DNA of 59,700 nucleotides from Actinomadura soli (GTDB lineage Bacteria; Actinomycetota; Actinomycetes; Streptosporangiales; Streptosporangiaceae), in contig NZ_VCKW01000011.1 in assembly GCF_005889715.1 (NCBI RefSeq), forward strand, positions 1-59,700, read 5' to 3'. The notes below the pieces were generated by a model. That model searched no databases and was not told the origin of the DNA. It was given only the letters and a program-made list of their open reading frames with translations. The position numbers and the translations under genes are program-made. Positions 20,148 to 29,607 of this stretch are shown here, piece after piece; the stretch's first letter is position 1; each line of letters begins with the position of its first letter.

Positions 20148-21548
20148 ATGGCTTTGTGGACGCCAGACCCGACCTTCTACGCCTCGCCGCGCGACGCCGC
20201 GTCCGCGCCCGCCGAGAAGCTCGCCTACGTGGCCGCGTTCGACCGGGCCGCCGAGAAACCGGACGCGATCGCCGTGCTGGACGTCGACCCGGACTCCGCC
20301 TCCTACGGCTCCGTCGTCGGCTGGACCGACCTGCCGTTCCTCGGCGACGAGCTGCACCATTTCGGGTGGAACGCGTGCAGCAGCGCCCTGTGCCCCGGGT
20401 CGCCGCACCCGCACGTCGAACGCCGCTACCTGATCGTCCCCGGGCTGCGGTCGTCGCGGGTGTACGTCATCGACACCAAGGACGACCCGGCCGCGCCGAA
20501 GATCGTCAAGGTCCTTGAGCCGGACGAGCTGGCCAAGCGCGCCGGGTATTCCCGTCCGCACACCGTCCACTGCGGGCCCGAGGGCCTGTACCTGACGGCG
20601 CTCGGCGGCGCGAACGGCGAGGACGGCCCCGGCGGCATCGCCCTCCTCGACCACGCCTCCTTCGACGTTCTCGGACGCTGGGAGGTCGACCGCGGCCCGC
20701 AGTACTTCGCCTACGACGCCTGGTGGCACATCGCGCACGACGTGCTCGTCACGTCCGAGTGGGGCACGCCGTCCATGGTGGAGGACGGCGTCGTCGCCGA
20801 ACTCCTCCTCGGCCGCAAGTACGGGCACTCGCTGAACTTCTTCGACCTGCGCAAGCGCAAGCACGTCCAGACCGTGGACCTCGGCGACGAGCACCAGATG
20901 GTCCTGGAACTGCGTCCCGCGCACGACCCGACCAAGCTGTACGGGTTCGCGGGAGTGGTCGTCAACGTCGAGGACCTGTCGGCGTCGGTCTGGCTCTGGC
21001 ACCGCGACGGCGACTCCTGGGCGGCGCAGAAGGTCATCACCATTCCCGCGGAGCCCGCGGACGCCTCGTCCCTTCCCCCGGTCATCCAGCCCTTCGGCGC
21101 GGTGCCGCCGCTCGTCACCGACATAGACCTGTCCGTCGACGACCAATGGCTGTACGTGTCGTGCTGGGGCACCGGCGAACTGAAGCGCTACAACGTCAGC
21201 GACCCGTTCAACCCGGTCGAAGCGGGCTCGGTGCGCATCGGCGGCATCGTCAACCGCGCACCCCACCCCACCGCCCCTGACCAGCCCCTGGCCGGCGGCC
21301 CGCAAATGGTGGAGATCAGCCGCGACGGGAAACGCGTCTACATCACCAACTCCCTCTACGGCTCCTGGGACGACCAGTTCTTCCCCGACGGCGTGGGCGC
21401 CTGGATGGCCAAACTCGACTCGACCCCCGACACCTTCACCTTCGACGAGCGCTTCTTCCCGCACGGCGACGCGTTCCGCGGGCTCCGCCCGCACCAGACG
21501 CGCCTCCAGGGCGGCGACGCGTCCTCCGATTCCTACTGCTACCCGTGA
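20148..21548 (+). CDS. SBP56 family protein (selenium-binding protein/methanethiol oxidase)
   Basis: A 466-residue beta-propeller protein of the SBP56 family. Conserved blocks include HHFGWNACSSALCPG (residues ~66-80), YSRPHTVHCGPEGLYL, SEWGTPSMVEDG, GHSLNFFDLRKRK, DIDLSVDDQWLYVSCWGTGELKRYNV and the final LRPHQTRLQGGDASSDSYCYP. Family members oxidise methanethiol to formaldehyde, sulfide and hydrogen peroxide using copper. The conserved cysteine site usually written CSSC reads CSSA here, so the second cysteine is absent. AAAGGA precedes the ATG. It is flanked by a sulfite-oxidase-type enzyme and a membrane protein in one operon. Confidence 0.9.
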   Translation: MALWTPDPTFYASPRDAASAPAEKLAYVAAFDRAAEKPDAIAVLDVDPDSASYGSVVGWTDLPFLGDELHHFGWNACSSALCPGSPHPHVERRYLIVPGLRSSRVYVIDTKDDPAAPKIVKVLEPDELAKRAGYSRPHTVHCGPEGLYLTALGGANGEDGPGGIALLDHASFDVLGRWEVDRGPQYFAYDAWWHIAHDVLVTSEWGTPSMVEDGVVAELLLGRKYGHSLNFFDLRKRKHVQTVDLGDEHQMVLELRPAHDPTKLYGFAGVVVNVEDLSASVWLWHRDGDSWAAQKVITIPAEPADASSLPPVIQPFGAVPPLVTDIDLSVDDQWLYVSCWGTGELKRYNVSDPFNPVEAGSVRIGGIVNRAPHPTAPDQPLAGGPQMVEISRDGKRVYITNSLYGSWDDQFFPDGVGAWMAKLDSTPDTFTFDERFFPHGDAFRGLRPHQTRLQGGDASSDSYCYP

Positions 21549-21560
21549 GCCCGTGACCCC

Positions 21561-22199
21561 GTGACCGACGGATCCCTCGCCGCGCTCGTGGCCCTCGGCG
21601 CCTTCCATGGCGTCAACCCCGCCATGGGCTGGCTGTTCGCCGTGGCCCGCGGCTTTCAGGAGCGCAGCCGCTCCCTCGTGCTGCAGTCGCTCCCGGCCAT
21701 CGCCGCGGGCCACGCCGCGTCCGTCGGGGCGGTCGCGATCCTCATCGCCCTCACCCGCTCGGTCGTCGCGACGCAGGCGCTCGCGATCGGCGGCGGCGCC
21801 GTCCTGGTCGGCTTCGGCCTGTGGCGGCTGCTGTCGCGGCGCCATTTCCGCTGGGTCGGCATGCGGATTTCCTTGCCGCAACTCGCCGGGTGGTCGTTCC
21901 TGATGTCGTCGGCGCACGGCGCGGGGCTGATGCTGCTGCCGGTGCTGACCTCGTCCGGGACGGCCCCGGCGGGCCACGACCACGGGCTGGCGGCGTCGTC
22001 CGGCAGCGCGGTCTCGACGGGCGTGTTCGTCACCGCCGTGCACACCCTGTCGATGTTCGCCGTCGCGGGCGCGATCGCCCTCGTCGTCTACGAGATCGTC
22101 GGCCTGACCGTCCTGCGCCGCGCCTGGTTCAACCTCGACCGCCTCTGGGCCGCCGCCCTCATCACCGCCGGCACCCTGACCCTCCTGACCGCCTTCTAG
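21561..22199 (+). CDS. Polytopic membrane protein with His motifs, possible metal or small-molecule transporter
   Basis: A 212-residue protein with six or so hydrophobic segments. It begins TDGSLAALVALGAFHGVNPA, then has AAGHAAS, SSAHGAGLMLLP, a HDHG loop and VTAVHTLSM. Intramembrane histidines in such settings resemble HupE/UreJ and RcnA-type nickel/cobalt transporters, but I cannot assign the family firmly. The GTG start at 21561 follows the SBP56 stop by 12 bases, so it should be co-transcribed. Copper supply to the SBP56 enzyme, or sulfide export, would each fit. Both are guesses from context. Confidence 0.7.
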   Translation: MTDGSLAALVALGAFHGVNPAMGWLFAVARGFQERSRSLVLQSLPAIAAGHAASVGAVAILIALTRSVVATQALAIGGGAVLVGFGLWRLLSRRHFRWVGMRISLPQLAGWSFLMSSAHGAGLMLLPVLTSSGTAPAGHDHGLAASSGSAVSTGVFVTAVHTLSMFAVAGAIALVVYEIVGLTVLRRAWFNLDRLWAAALITAGTLTLLTAF

Positions 22200-22213
22200 C
22201 GAACGTCCTTGGC

Positions 22214-22581
22214 CTAGCGGCGCTCGCCGATGACCGTCAGGTCGATCTGGATGTCGAATGGCGCCATCACCTTGAGGTGGTCATGATGGGTGCCCGTCAG
22301 AACGTAAGAGGTGCTCGCGGGGTCGAACTCGTAGACGTAGACGACCGTCCTGTCTTCGTCCCTCTCCACGCGCCAGAAATGCTTGATACCCGCGGCCCTG
22401 TAGCGGCGTGGCTTTATCTCACGATCCCGTCGATCAACTCGGTATGCCGGGGCAGCAGATCGTCCATACGCAGGAAAACGTCGGCGGTGAATCCACCCGG
22501 CGGGGGGATCACCCAGTCTGGCAGCGGCTCGCCGTCCAAGTAGGCACTTTCCGTAATTGCCTCGACACTTTGAGCAGTCAT
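22214..22581 (-). pseudogene. Uma2-family endonuclease remnant, internally deleted and frameshifted
   Basis: The N-terminal part reads MTAQSVEAITESAYLDGEPL and goes on to FLRMDDLLPRHTELIDG, a normal Uma2 (DUF820) start, but hits a stop soon after. In another frame on the same strand the Uma2 C-terminal part appears: REIKPRRYRAAGIKHFWRVE, VYVYEFDP and HHDHLKVMAPFDIQIDL. An intact Uma2 protein has about 190 residues; only about 55 plus 68 remain. The middle section with most of the PD-(D/E)XK nuclease core is missing. The frame changes near 22415-22425. It is a decayed gene between the SBP56 operon and the his genes. Confidence 0.75.
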
Positions 22582-22642
22582 GCACACACTCTCGCACACG
22601 AGCGCCCTCCTGTTCCTAGCAATAGCCTAGGACGAGAGACGG

Positions 22643-23089
22643 TCAGCGGGGGTCGGGGGCTTCGCCTCGGGTGTGGAGGAGGGATTGGAGTTCGGCGAGC
22701 TGGCGGGCGGCGAGGGCCTTCTCGGCGCCGTTGATGCCCATCGCGCTGATGGACGTGCCGTCCGCCAGGTCGAGGGTGGGCCAGGGGTCGCCCACGGTCA
22801 TGGAGACGTCCACGACCTCGGGCCATTCGAGGCGGCGGGTGCGGAACGCGTTGACGACCGTGAGGCCCGACTCGTCGGCCGCCACCCGGCAGCGGGCCAG
22901 CATGTGCAGGATCCACGCCATGAAGGCGCCGAACCCGATGATCAGGACGCGGTCGAACGTCTTGAACTGGGGCGCCACCACCACGGCGAGCGCGATCAGG
23001 CCGAGCATGATCACGCCCGCCGTGAGGTAGGCGACGATCCGGGTGGTGCGGGGACGCCACACGGTCGGGAGCGCCGGAGGCTCAGTCAA
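22643..23089 (-). CDS. PH domain-containing membrane protein
   Basis: A 148-residue protein with two hydrophobic segments (residues ~18-40 and 45-65). A bacterial PH-like domain follows, containing ADESGLTVVNAFRTRRLEWP and DVSMTVGDPWPTLDLADG. The TTG start overlaps the end of hisG by 8 bases. A PH-domain gene immediately after hisG is common in actinobacteria. Its function is unknown. The pairing looks conserved by position and not by an obvious link to histidine synthesis. Confidence 0.8.
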   Translation of the reverse strand: MTEPPALPTVWRPRTTRIVAYLTAGVIMLGLIALAVVVAPQFKTFDRVLIIGFGAFMAWILHMLARCRVAADESGLTVVNAFRTRRLEWPEVVDVSMTVGDPWPTLDLADGTSISAMGINGAEKALAARQLAELQSLLHTRGEAPDPR

Positions 23090-23957
23090 CGATCTTCGAG
23101 ATGGGGATTTCGAGGATGTCGTGGGCGCCGGCGGCCTTGAGCGCCGGGATCAGCGTGTTCACGCCGCGCTTGGCGACCACCGACTCCACCGCGTTCGACT
23201 CCCCGCCCGCGAGGGAGGTGACCGTCGGCGACGACATCGACGGCATGATGTCCAGGACGTTCTGCAGGTCGGCCTGCGCGACGTTCAGCTTCAGCAGGAC
23301 GTTGCCACGCGCGCGGATCGCGCCCTGCAGGAGCAGGGAGATGTCCTCCATCGCGGCGCGCTTCTCCGCGTCCTCGTAGGCGTCGCGGTTGGCGACCAGC
23401 TCCGTGTAGCTGGTCAGGAGCGTGTCGAGGATGCGCAGGCCGTTCTTGCGCAGTGACGAGCCGGTCTCGGTGAGGTCGACGATCGCGTCCACGATGTCGG
23501 GCACCTTCGCCTCGGTCGCGCCGTATGACGGGACGACCGTCGCCTTGACGCCGTGCTTCTCCAGGAACCGCCGCGTCATCGCCGGGAACTCGGTGGAGAT
23601 CCGGACGCCCTCCGGCAGGTCGGACACCTTCTGCCAGGGCGCCCCGTCCGGCACCGCCATGATCACGCGGACCGGGTTGGACGTCGCCTTGGAGTACTTC
23701 AGCTCGCCGAGGCTGACCACGTCGGAGTCGGTCTCGGTGATCCAGTCGCGGCCGGTGATGCCGAGGTCGAACAGGCCCTGTTCGAGGTAGGTCGGGATCT
23801 CCTGCGGCCGCAGGACCCGGACGCGCTCGATCCGCGGGTCGTCGATGGACGCGCGGTAGTCGCGGTCCGACGTGCGCTGGACGGTGAGGTCGGCGGCGTC
23901 GAACAGCAGCATGGTCGCCTTCTCCAGCGACCCCTTGGGCAGGACGAGTGACAGCAC
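23082..23957 (-). CDS. hisG: ATP phosphoribosyltransferase, long form
   Basis: A 291-residue HisG of the long, self-regulated type. It begins LSLVLPKGSLEKATMLLF, with DLGITGRDWI, a PRPP-loop region IVDLTETGSSLRKNGL (near residue 160) and a C-terminal regulatory domain ending AHDILEIPISKIVD. It catalyses the first, histidine-inhibited step of histidine synthesis, joining ATP and PRPP. In actinobacteria hisE normally lies directly upstream. Here only 93 bases separate hisG from ribH, too little for hisE. The start is GTG, with AAAGG upstream. Confidence 0.95.
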   Translation of the reverse strand: MLSLVLPKGSLEKATMLLFDAADLTVQRTSDRDYRASIDDPRIERVRVLRPQEIPTYLEQGLFDLGITGRDWITETDSDVVSLGELKYSKATSNPVRVIMAVPDGAPWQKVSDLPEGVRISTEFPAMTRRFLEKHGVKATVVPSYGATEAKVPDIVDAIVDLTETGSSLRKNGLRILDTLLTSYTELVANRDAYEDAEKRAAMEDISLLLQGAIRARGNVLLKLNVAQADLQNVLDIMPSMSSPTVTSLAGGESNAVESVVAKRGVNTLIPALKAAGAHDILEIPISKIVD

Positions 23958-24024
23958 GGAATAAGCCTTTCAATGGGACGGGAGTGAGAAACCCGGACGA
24001 TCAAGAGCCGAGATGCGAGTCATT

Positions 24025-24050
24025 CAGGGACGGAGCCCCTGGGACCCCCC
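24025..24050 (-). repeat. GC-rich REP-like hairpin after ribH
   Basis: The 93-base ribH-hisG gap includes CAGGGACGGAGCCCCTG followed by GGACCCCCC. It can fold into a short G/C hairpin and resembles the small palindromic repeats common after actinomycete genes. It directly follows the ribH TAG stop and may act as a transcript-stabilising or terminating element. It differs from the repeat family at 9558, 9912, 25791 and 31331. Confidence 0.4.
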
Positions 24051-25783
<1,733 letters not shown>

Positions 25784-25790
25784 ACCCGTC

Positions 25791-25837
25791 TCCTGTGAGG
25801 GGACGACCCCCCACGCCCCCCGGTTCGCTTCGCTCAT
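25791..25837 (-). repeat. Dispersed G-rich hairpin repeat, copy C (ribM-ribBA junction)
   Basis: On the minus strand it begins ATGAGCGAAGCGAACCGGGG, continues through a GGGG-GTCGTC-CCC hairpin and ends CTCACAGGAG. The TGA of the initial ATGA is the stop codon of ribM, and the final AGGAG is the ribBA ribosome binding site. Stop-to-start distance is 50 bases, against 49 at copy B, where an unrelated gene pair is joined the same way. Confidence 0.75.
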
Positions 25838-26487
25838 TTCAGGGTCACCGCCTTCTCCCTGGGGGCCCGCGCCCCCTGCACGGCCCGGGACTCCCGGAGC
25901 CAGTTCCTGAACCCGACCATCACCGTCACGAAGAAGATCCCGTAGACCGCGCCGGAGACGTACAGCCCGGACTTGAACGCCAGCGGGACCCCGACCAGGT
26001 CGACCAGCACCCAGACGACCCAGAAGTCGACGAGCGCGCGGCTCTGCGCGAAGGTCGCGACCGCGCTGCCGACGAAGATGTAGGCGTTCGCCCACGGCGA
26101 CCAGGCGATCTTCAGCCACTCCAGGTGGACGAACAGTTGCGCGACCACCGCCGTGCCCACCAGGAGCATGCCGACCAGGACCGCGCGCTCCTTGGGCGTC
26201 GCCTGCCGGACGATGAGCCCGTGGGCGTCTCGCCGTCCACGAGTCCACATGGCCCATCCGTAGAGGGCGAGCCCGCAGAAGAGCACCTGCTTGAGAGCGT
26301 TCCCAGGGACGTGCGCGTGCAGCGACGCGGCGAGTAGCAGTAGGGCACCGGTGAGCTGCACCGGCCACGTCCAGAGGGTCTTGCGCATGGCGAGCCACAC
26401 CAGGGCGAGCGAGAGGACGTTGCCGGTGAGGTCGGTCCAGAGGATGTGCTCGCCGAACACCTCGAAGCCGGCGCCGAGCCAGTTCAT
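25834..26487 (-). CDS. ribM: PnuC-family transporter, probable riboflavin transporter
   Basis: A 217-residue membrane protein of the PnuC family, with about seven hydrophobic segments. It carries the typical [20 protein letters not shown] start, WAMWTRGRR and [20 protein letters not shown]. PnuC proteins import vitamin-type nucleosides by facilitated diffusion. Those inside riboswitch-controlled rib operons of actinobacteria (RibM, known from Streptomyces davawensis and Corynebacterium) carry riboflavin. Here it sits between ribE and ribBA under an FMN riboswitch, so riboflavin is the best substrate call over nicotinamide riboside. The start overlaps the ribE stop by 4 bases. Confidence 0.87.
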   Translation of the reverse strand: MNWLGAGFEVFGEHILWTDLTGNVLSLALVWLAMRKTLWTWPVQLTGALLLLAASLHAHVPGNALKQVLFCGLALYGWAMWTRGRRDAHGLIVRQATPKERAVLVGMLLVGTAVVAQLFVHLEWLKIAWSPWANAYIFVGSAVATFAQSRALVDFWVVWVLVDLVGVPLAFKSGLYVSGAVYGIFFVTVMVGFRNWLRESRAVQGARAPREKAVTLK

Positions 26488-27077
26488 CGCCGGTCGCCCA
26501 GCATGCGTTCGACGTACTTGGCGACGACGTCCACTTCGAGGTTCACCGGGTCGCCCGGCTTCTTATGGCCGAGCGTGGTGAGCGCGAGCGTCGTCGGGAT
26601 GAGCGCGACGCTGAACCGATCGGCTTTGGCCTCGACGACCGTGAGGCTGATGCCGTCGACGGTGATCGAGCCCTTGTCCACCACGTACCGTGCCAGGTCG
26701 GACGGCAGGGACACGGTGACGACGTCCCACCGCTCCCCCGGCTCGCGGGAGATGATCTCGCCGACGCCGTCCACGTGGCCCTGGACGAGGTGCCCGCCGA
26801 GCCGGTCGGAGAGCCGGACGGGCCGTTCCAGGTTGACCTTGGAGCCGGGCGCGAGCGCCCCCAGGCCCGACTTGTCGAGGGTCTCCTTGATGACGTCGGC
26901 GGTGAAGGTCTCGTCCTTGGCGTCCACGACGGTGAGACAGACGCCGTTGACGGCGATCGACGCACCGTGCACGGCGTCCTGCGTGACGAGCGGGCCGCGG
27001 ACCGTGAGCGTGACCGAGCCGTCCGAGGGCTCGACCCCCACGATCTCGCCGAGTTCCTCGACGATGCCAGTGAACAT
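26484..27077 (-). CDS. ribE: Riboflavin synthase alpha subunit
   Basis: A 197-residue riboflavin synthase with the two-fold internal repeat of the family. The first lumazine-binding domain starts [16 protein letters not shown] and includes VNGVCLTVV. The second includes [13 protein letters not shown] and [10 protein letters not shown]. It converts two lumazines into riboflavin. AGGAGG precedes the start at about nine bases. It is the first gene after the FMN riboswitch, so FMN controls its expression and that of the downstream ribM, ribBA and ribH. Confidence 0.96.
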   Translation of the reverse strand: MFTGIVEELGEIVGVEPSDGSVTLTVRGPLVTQDAVHGASIAVNGVCLTVVDAKDETFTADVIKETLDKSGLGALAPGSKVNLERPVRLSDRLGGHLVQGHVDGVGEIISREPGERWDVVTVSLPSDLARYVVDKGSITVDGISLTVVEAKADRFSVALIPTTLALTTLGHKKPGDPVNLEVDVVAKYVERMLGDRR

Positions 27078-27124
27078 CTCCCGGGCCTCCTAGTTCAGGC
27101 TCCGGGGGACGTCGATACGTCGGC

Positions 27125-27150
27125 GCACACCCCTGGACAGGGGCGTGCCG
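27125..27150 (-). terminator. Hairpin after the FMN aptamer (expression platform)
   Basis: On the minus strand GGCACGCCCC, a short loop and AGGGGTGTGCC form a strong stem between the aptamer and the ribE ribosome binding site. It is the likely switching hairpin. Without a T-tract it could act through termination or by changing access to the start region. Confidence 0.55.
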
Positions 27151-27280
27151 CGCGCTGCCTCCCATCCGGACTCTCACCGTCGGTCCCGGAGTCCCACCGG
27201 GTCAACCGGCCGATGGCTTCGGCCGGGTCGCGGACTGTCACCGCCGGTTCGGAATTTCACCGACCCCGGAGCACGCGTTC
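27150..27280 (-). ncRNA. FMN riboswitch (RFN element) upstream of ribE
   Basis: The minus strand carries the conserved RFN boxes in order: GGTCGGTGAAATTCCGAACC, GGCGGTGACAGTCCGCGACC, a variable arm closed by GGCCGAAGCC and GGTTGACC, then GACGGTGAGAGTCCGGATGG and GAGGCAGC. These match the universally conserved FMN-aptamer positions. The element lies about 70 bases upstream of ribE and should switch off the rib operon when FMN is plentiful. Confidence 0.96.
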
Positions 27281-27420
27281 ATGCTTGGCAACCAGTGTGC
27301 CACGCCGCGCATTCCCGCCCGGTGTGAGCATCGCCACGAGCGGGAGCGGCGGGGGTTGCCGGGAACCCGCGGCGGGACGAAACTCGTTGACGGAACCTGC
27401 TGCGGATCCGGGGGAAGCCC

Positions 27421-28926
27421 ATGGGCAAAGTGACTTTGTCGCCGAAAATTCTGGACGTCCTCGACTTCGGCACTCCGTCGGCCGAACGGGACATCTCCCG
27501 GGGATTGGAGAAGTACTTCGTCGAGTCCGACGCCTACCAGCGGGTCCGGTCCGGGGCGAAGACGATCCTGATGGGGAACCGCGGGGCCGGGAAGAGCGCG
27601 ATCTTCCAGGTGCTGGCCAAGCGGGAGCGGGCGGCGGGCAGCCATGTCATCGAGCTGAGCCCGGAGGACTACTCGTACGAGCTGCTCAGCTCGACGATGG
27701 AGGCCGAGGACGCCGGGTCGTGGGCGAAGCAGGGCGCCTACGCCGCGGCTTGGAAGTACCTGATCTACGTGCTGGTGATGAAGGCGCTGGCGCGGAAGGG
27801 GATGCGGCTGACCAAGGGCGGCGGCCGGGAGATCCACAACTACATCCGGGACAATCACGGCGCTCATCAGCTCGGGCCATTGTCGCTGCTGGTGTCGTAT
27901 CTGAAGCGCCTTGAGGCCATCAAGCTCGGGCCGATCGAGGCCGGGCTGCGGACGCGGGAACTGGACCGGCTCTACAAGCTCGAAGAGATCCACAATCTGC
28001 AGCCCGCGCTGAAGAAGGTGCTGGACGGGCAGCGGGTCATCGTGCTCGTCGACGAGCTCGACCGCGGGTGGGACTCGTCCGAGGACGCCAAGGCGTTCGT
28101 CTCGGGACTGTTCCAGGCATGCGTGTCGATCAACGGGCTGCACGAGAACCTGCGCGTGTACGTGTCGCTGCGGCAGGAGCTGTACGACGACATCCCGGCC
28201 CTTTACGACGACGCGCAGAAGCACCGGGATCTGCTGGAGAAGATCTACTGGTCGGAGGAGTCGCTGCTGGAGCTCATCGCCAAGCGGATCCGGTACTCCG
28301 CGCACGAGAAGGGCTTCGACGTGGAGGCGCTGGAACGCGCCGGTGACCGGGCCTGCTGGTCGGCGGTGTTCGCCTCGCCGCCGGGCCAGGGACGGGACGC
28401 CGCGTTCCGCTACATGGTCGACCGGACGCTGTACCGGCCGAGGGAGATCATCCAGTTCTGCTCCGAGGCCCTGGCGCAAGCCAGAAGGCGCGCCTCCAAG
28501 CTGCCGGTGCCCTACTCCGCGATCGAGCGGTGCGAGTACGGCTATTCCGCCGAGCGGACCAGGGACATCGCCGCCGAATACCGCTCCCAGTATCCCGGCC
28601 TGCTGAGCATTTTCGAGGTCTTCCGCAGCCGTCCGCACACGTTCGACCGCGAGGAGCTGGAACTGCTGTGCCTTGAGCTGGCGGTCGGGGAGATCCCCAC
28701 GCGCGGGACGGAGTCATGGCTGCCGAACTGCTACCCGAACGACCTCATCGAGGTCCTGTGGCGGTCGGGCCTGCTCACCGCCCAGGCCAACGGGGACGGC
28801 ACCTTCCTGGGGAGCCACCAGGTCCAGCATCTCAACATCGCGGCCGTCAAGCGCTTCCGGATCCACGAGATGTTCCGCTCGTCCCTGGGCATCGCCACCC
28901 CGGAGGGAGCCGCGCCGGGAGGATGA
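27421..28926 (+). CDS. P-loop ATPase, Sll1717-like, function unknown
   Basis: A 501-residue protein with Walker A GNRGAGKSA (residues 52-60), Walker B VIVLVDELDRGWD (acidic pair D211-E212) and a YVSLRQELYDD segment that may hold a sensor residue. A C-terminal winged-helix-like region includes VDRTLYRPREIIQFC. This layout matches the P-loop ATPase family named after cyanobacterial Sll1717; related architectures occur near defence genes. It stands alone on the plus strand between the riboswitch and a HAD gene and is slightly less GC-rich than its neighbours. That suggests an acquired gene. No partner gene such as a nuclease is adjacent. I do not assign a function. Confidence 0.7.
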   Translation: MGKVTLSPKILDVLDFGTPSAERDISRGLEKYFVESDAYQRVRSGAKTILMGNRGAGKSAIFQVLAKRERAAGSHVIELSPEDYSYELLSSTMEAEDAGSWAKQGAYAAAWKYLIYVLVMKALARKGMRLTKGGGREIHNYIRDNHGAHQLGPLSLLVSYLKRLEAIKLGPIEAGLRTRELDRLYKLEEIHNLQPALKKVLDGQRVIVLVDELDRGWDSSEDAKAFVSGLFQACVSINGLHENLRVYVSLRQELYDDIPALYDDAQKHRDLLEKIYWSEESLLELIAKRIRYSAHEKGFDVEALERAGDRACWSAVFASPPGQGRDAAFRYMVDRTLYRPREIIQFCSEALAQARRRASKLPVPYSAIERCEYGYSAERTRDIAAEYRSQYPGLLSIFEVFRSRPHTFDREELELLCLELAVGEIPTRGTESWLPNCYPNDLIEVLWRSGLLTAQANGDGTFLGSHQVQHLNIAAVKRFRIHEMFRSSLGIATPEGAAPGG

Positions 28927-28968
28927 GCGCCGCCGGGCGTGAAACCGGTCGTCTGCTCTGAGCGTCGG

Positions 28969-29607
28969 TCAGTCGTCTGGGAGAAGCAGGCCAGTCGGTG
29001 TCGCGCTGACGCGCGTGAGGTCGTGAATGATCCGGTGCGCTCCGGTCAGCACCGCGGGGTCGTGGCTGGTGGTCACGGCCAGGACGGTCGCGCCCGCGGC
29101 ACGGCCCGCTGCTATGCCCGCGGGGGCGTCCTCGATGACGATGCAGGCGGGCGGGTCCACCTCCAGGCTCCGGGCGGCCAAGAGGTAGCCGGACGGGTCC
29201 GGTTTTCCGGTCGGGACGTCCTCGGCGGTCACCACCACCTGCGGGATGGGCACACCGGCCACTTCCGTGCGGGTTTTCAGCTGCGCTCTGTCCATTGAGG
29301 TGACGAACGCGTAGGGCAGGCCGTTCATGTTCGCCAGGAGGTCGACGGCACCGGGCAGGGCGGTGATGCCGTCACTGCGGACGGCCTCCAGGGCGTCCAG
29401 GCGGGCCGTGGCGTCGTGGACCTCCTCGGGCGGGAGGAAGTCGGCCACGCGGTCCACGGTGCGGCGGCCGTGCGCGTCGGAGAGGAACTCGTCCGGGTCG
29501 ATGCCGTACTCGGCGGCCCATTCGCGGGCGGCCCGTTCGACGAGGGGGGTCGAGTCGACGAGGGTGCCGTCCACGTCGAACAGGACGGCCGTGCAGGGCA
29601 GGATCAC
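28969..29607 (-). CDS. HAD-superfamily phosphatase (subfamily IA)
   Basis: A 212-residue haloacid dehalogenase-type hydrolase with motif [12 protein letters not shown] (residues ~9-19), motif II Thr/Ser in AFVTSMD, motif III Lys in [12 protein letters not shown] and motif [13 protein letters not shown]. The cap domain matches sugar-phosphate phosphatases. It overlaps the rpe stop by 4 bases, so the two are coupled, and a pentose or sugar phosphate substrate is plausible. Because the rib operon is close and its pathway needs an unassigned HAD phosphatase, dephosphorylation of the ribitylaminouracil phosphate is an alternative. Confidence 0.85.
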   Translation of the reverse strand: MILPCTAVLFDVDGTLVDSTPLVERAAREWAAEYGIDPDEFLSDAHGRRTVDRVADFLPPEEVHDATARLDALEAVRSDGITALPGAVDLLANMNGLPYAFVTSMDRAQLKTRTEVAGVPIPQVVVTAEDVPTGKPDPSGYLLAARSLEVDPPACIVIEDAPAGIAAGRAAGATVLAVTTSHDPAVLTGAHRIIHDLTRVSATPTGLLLPDD

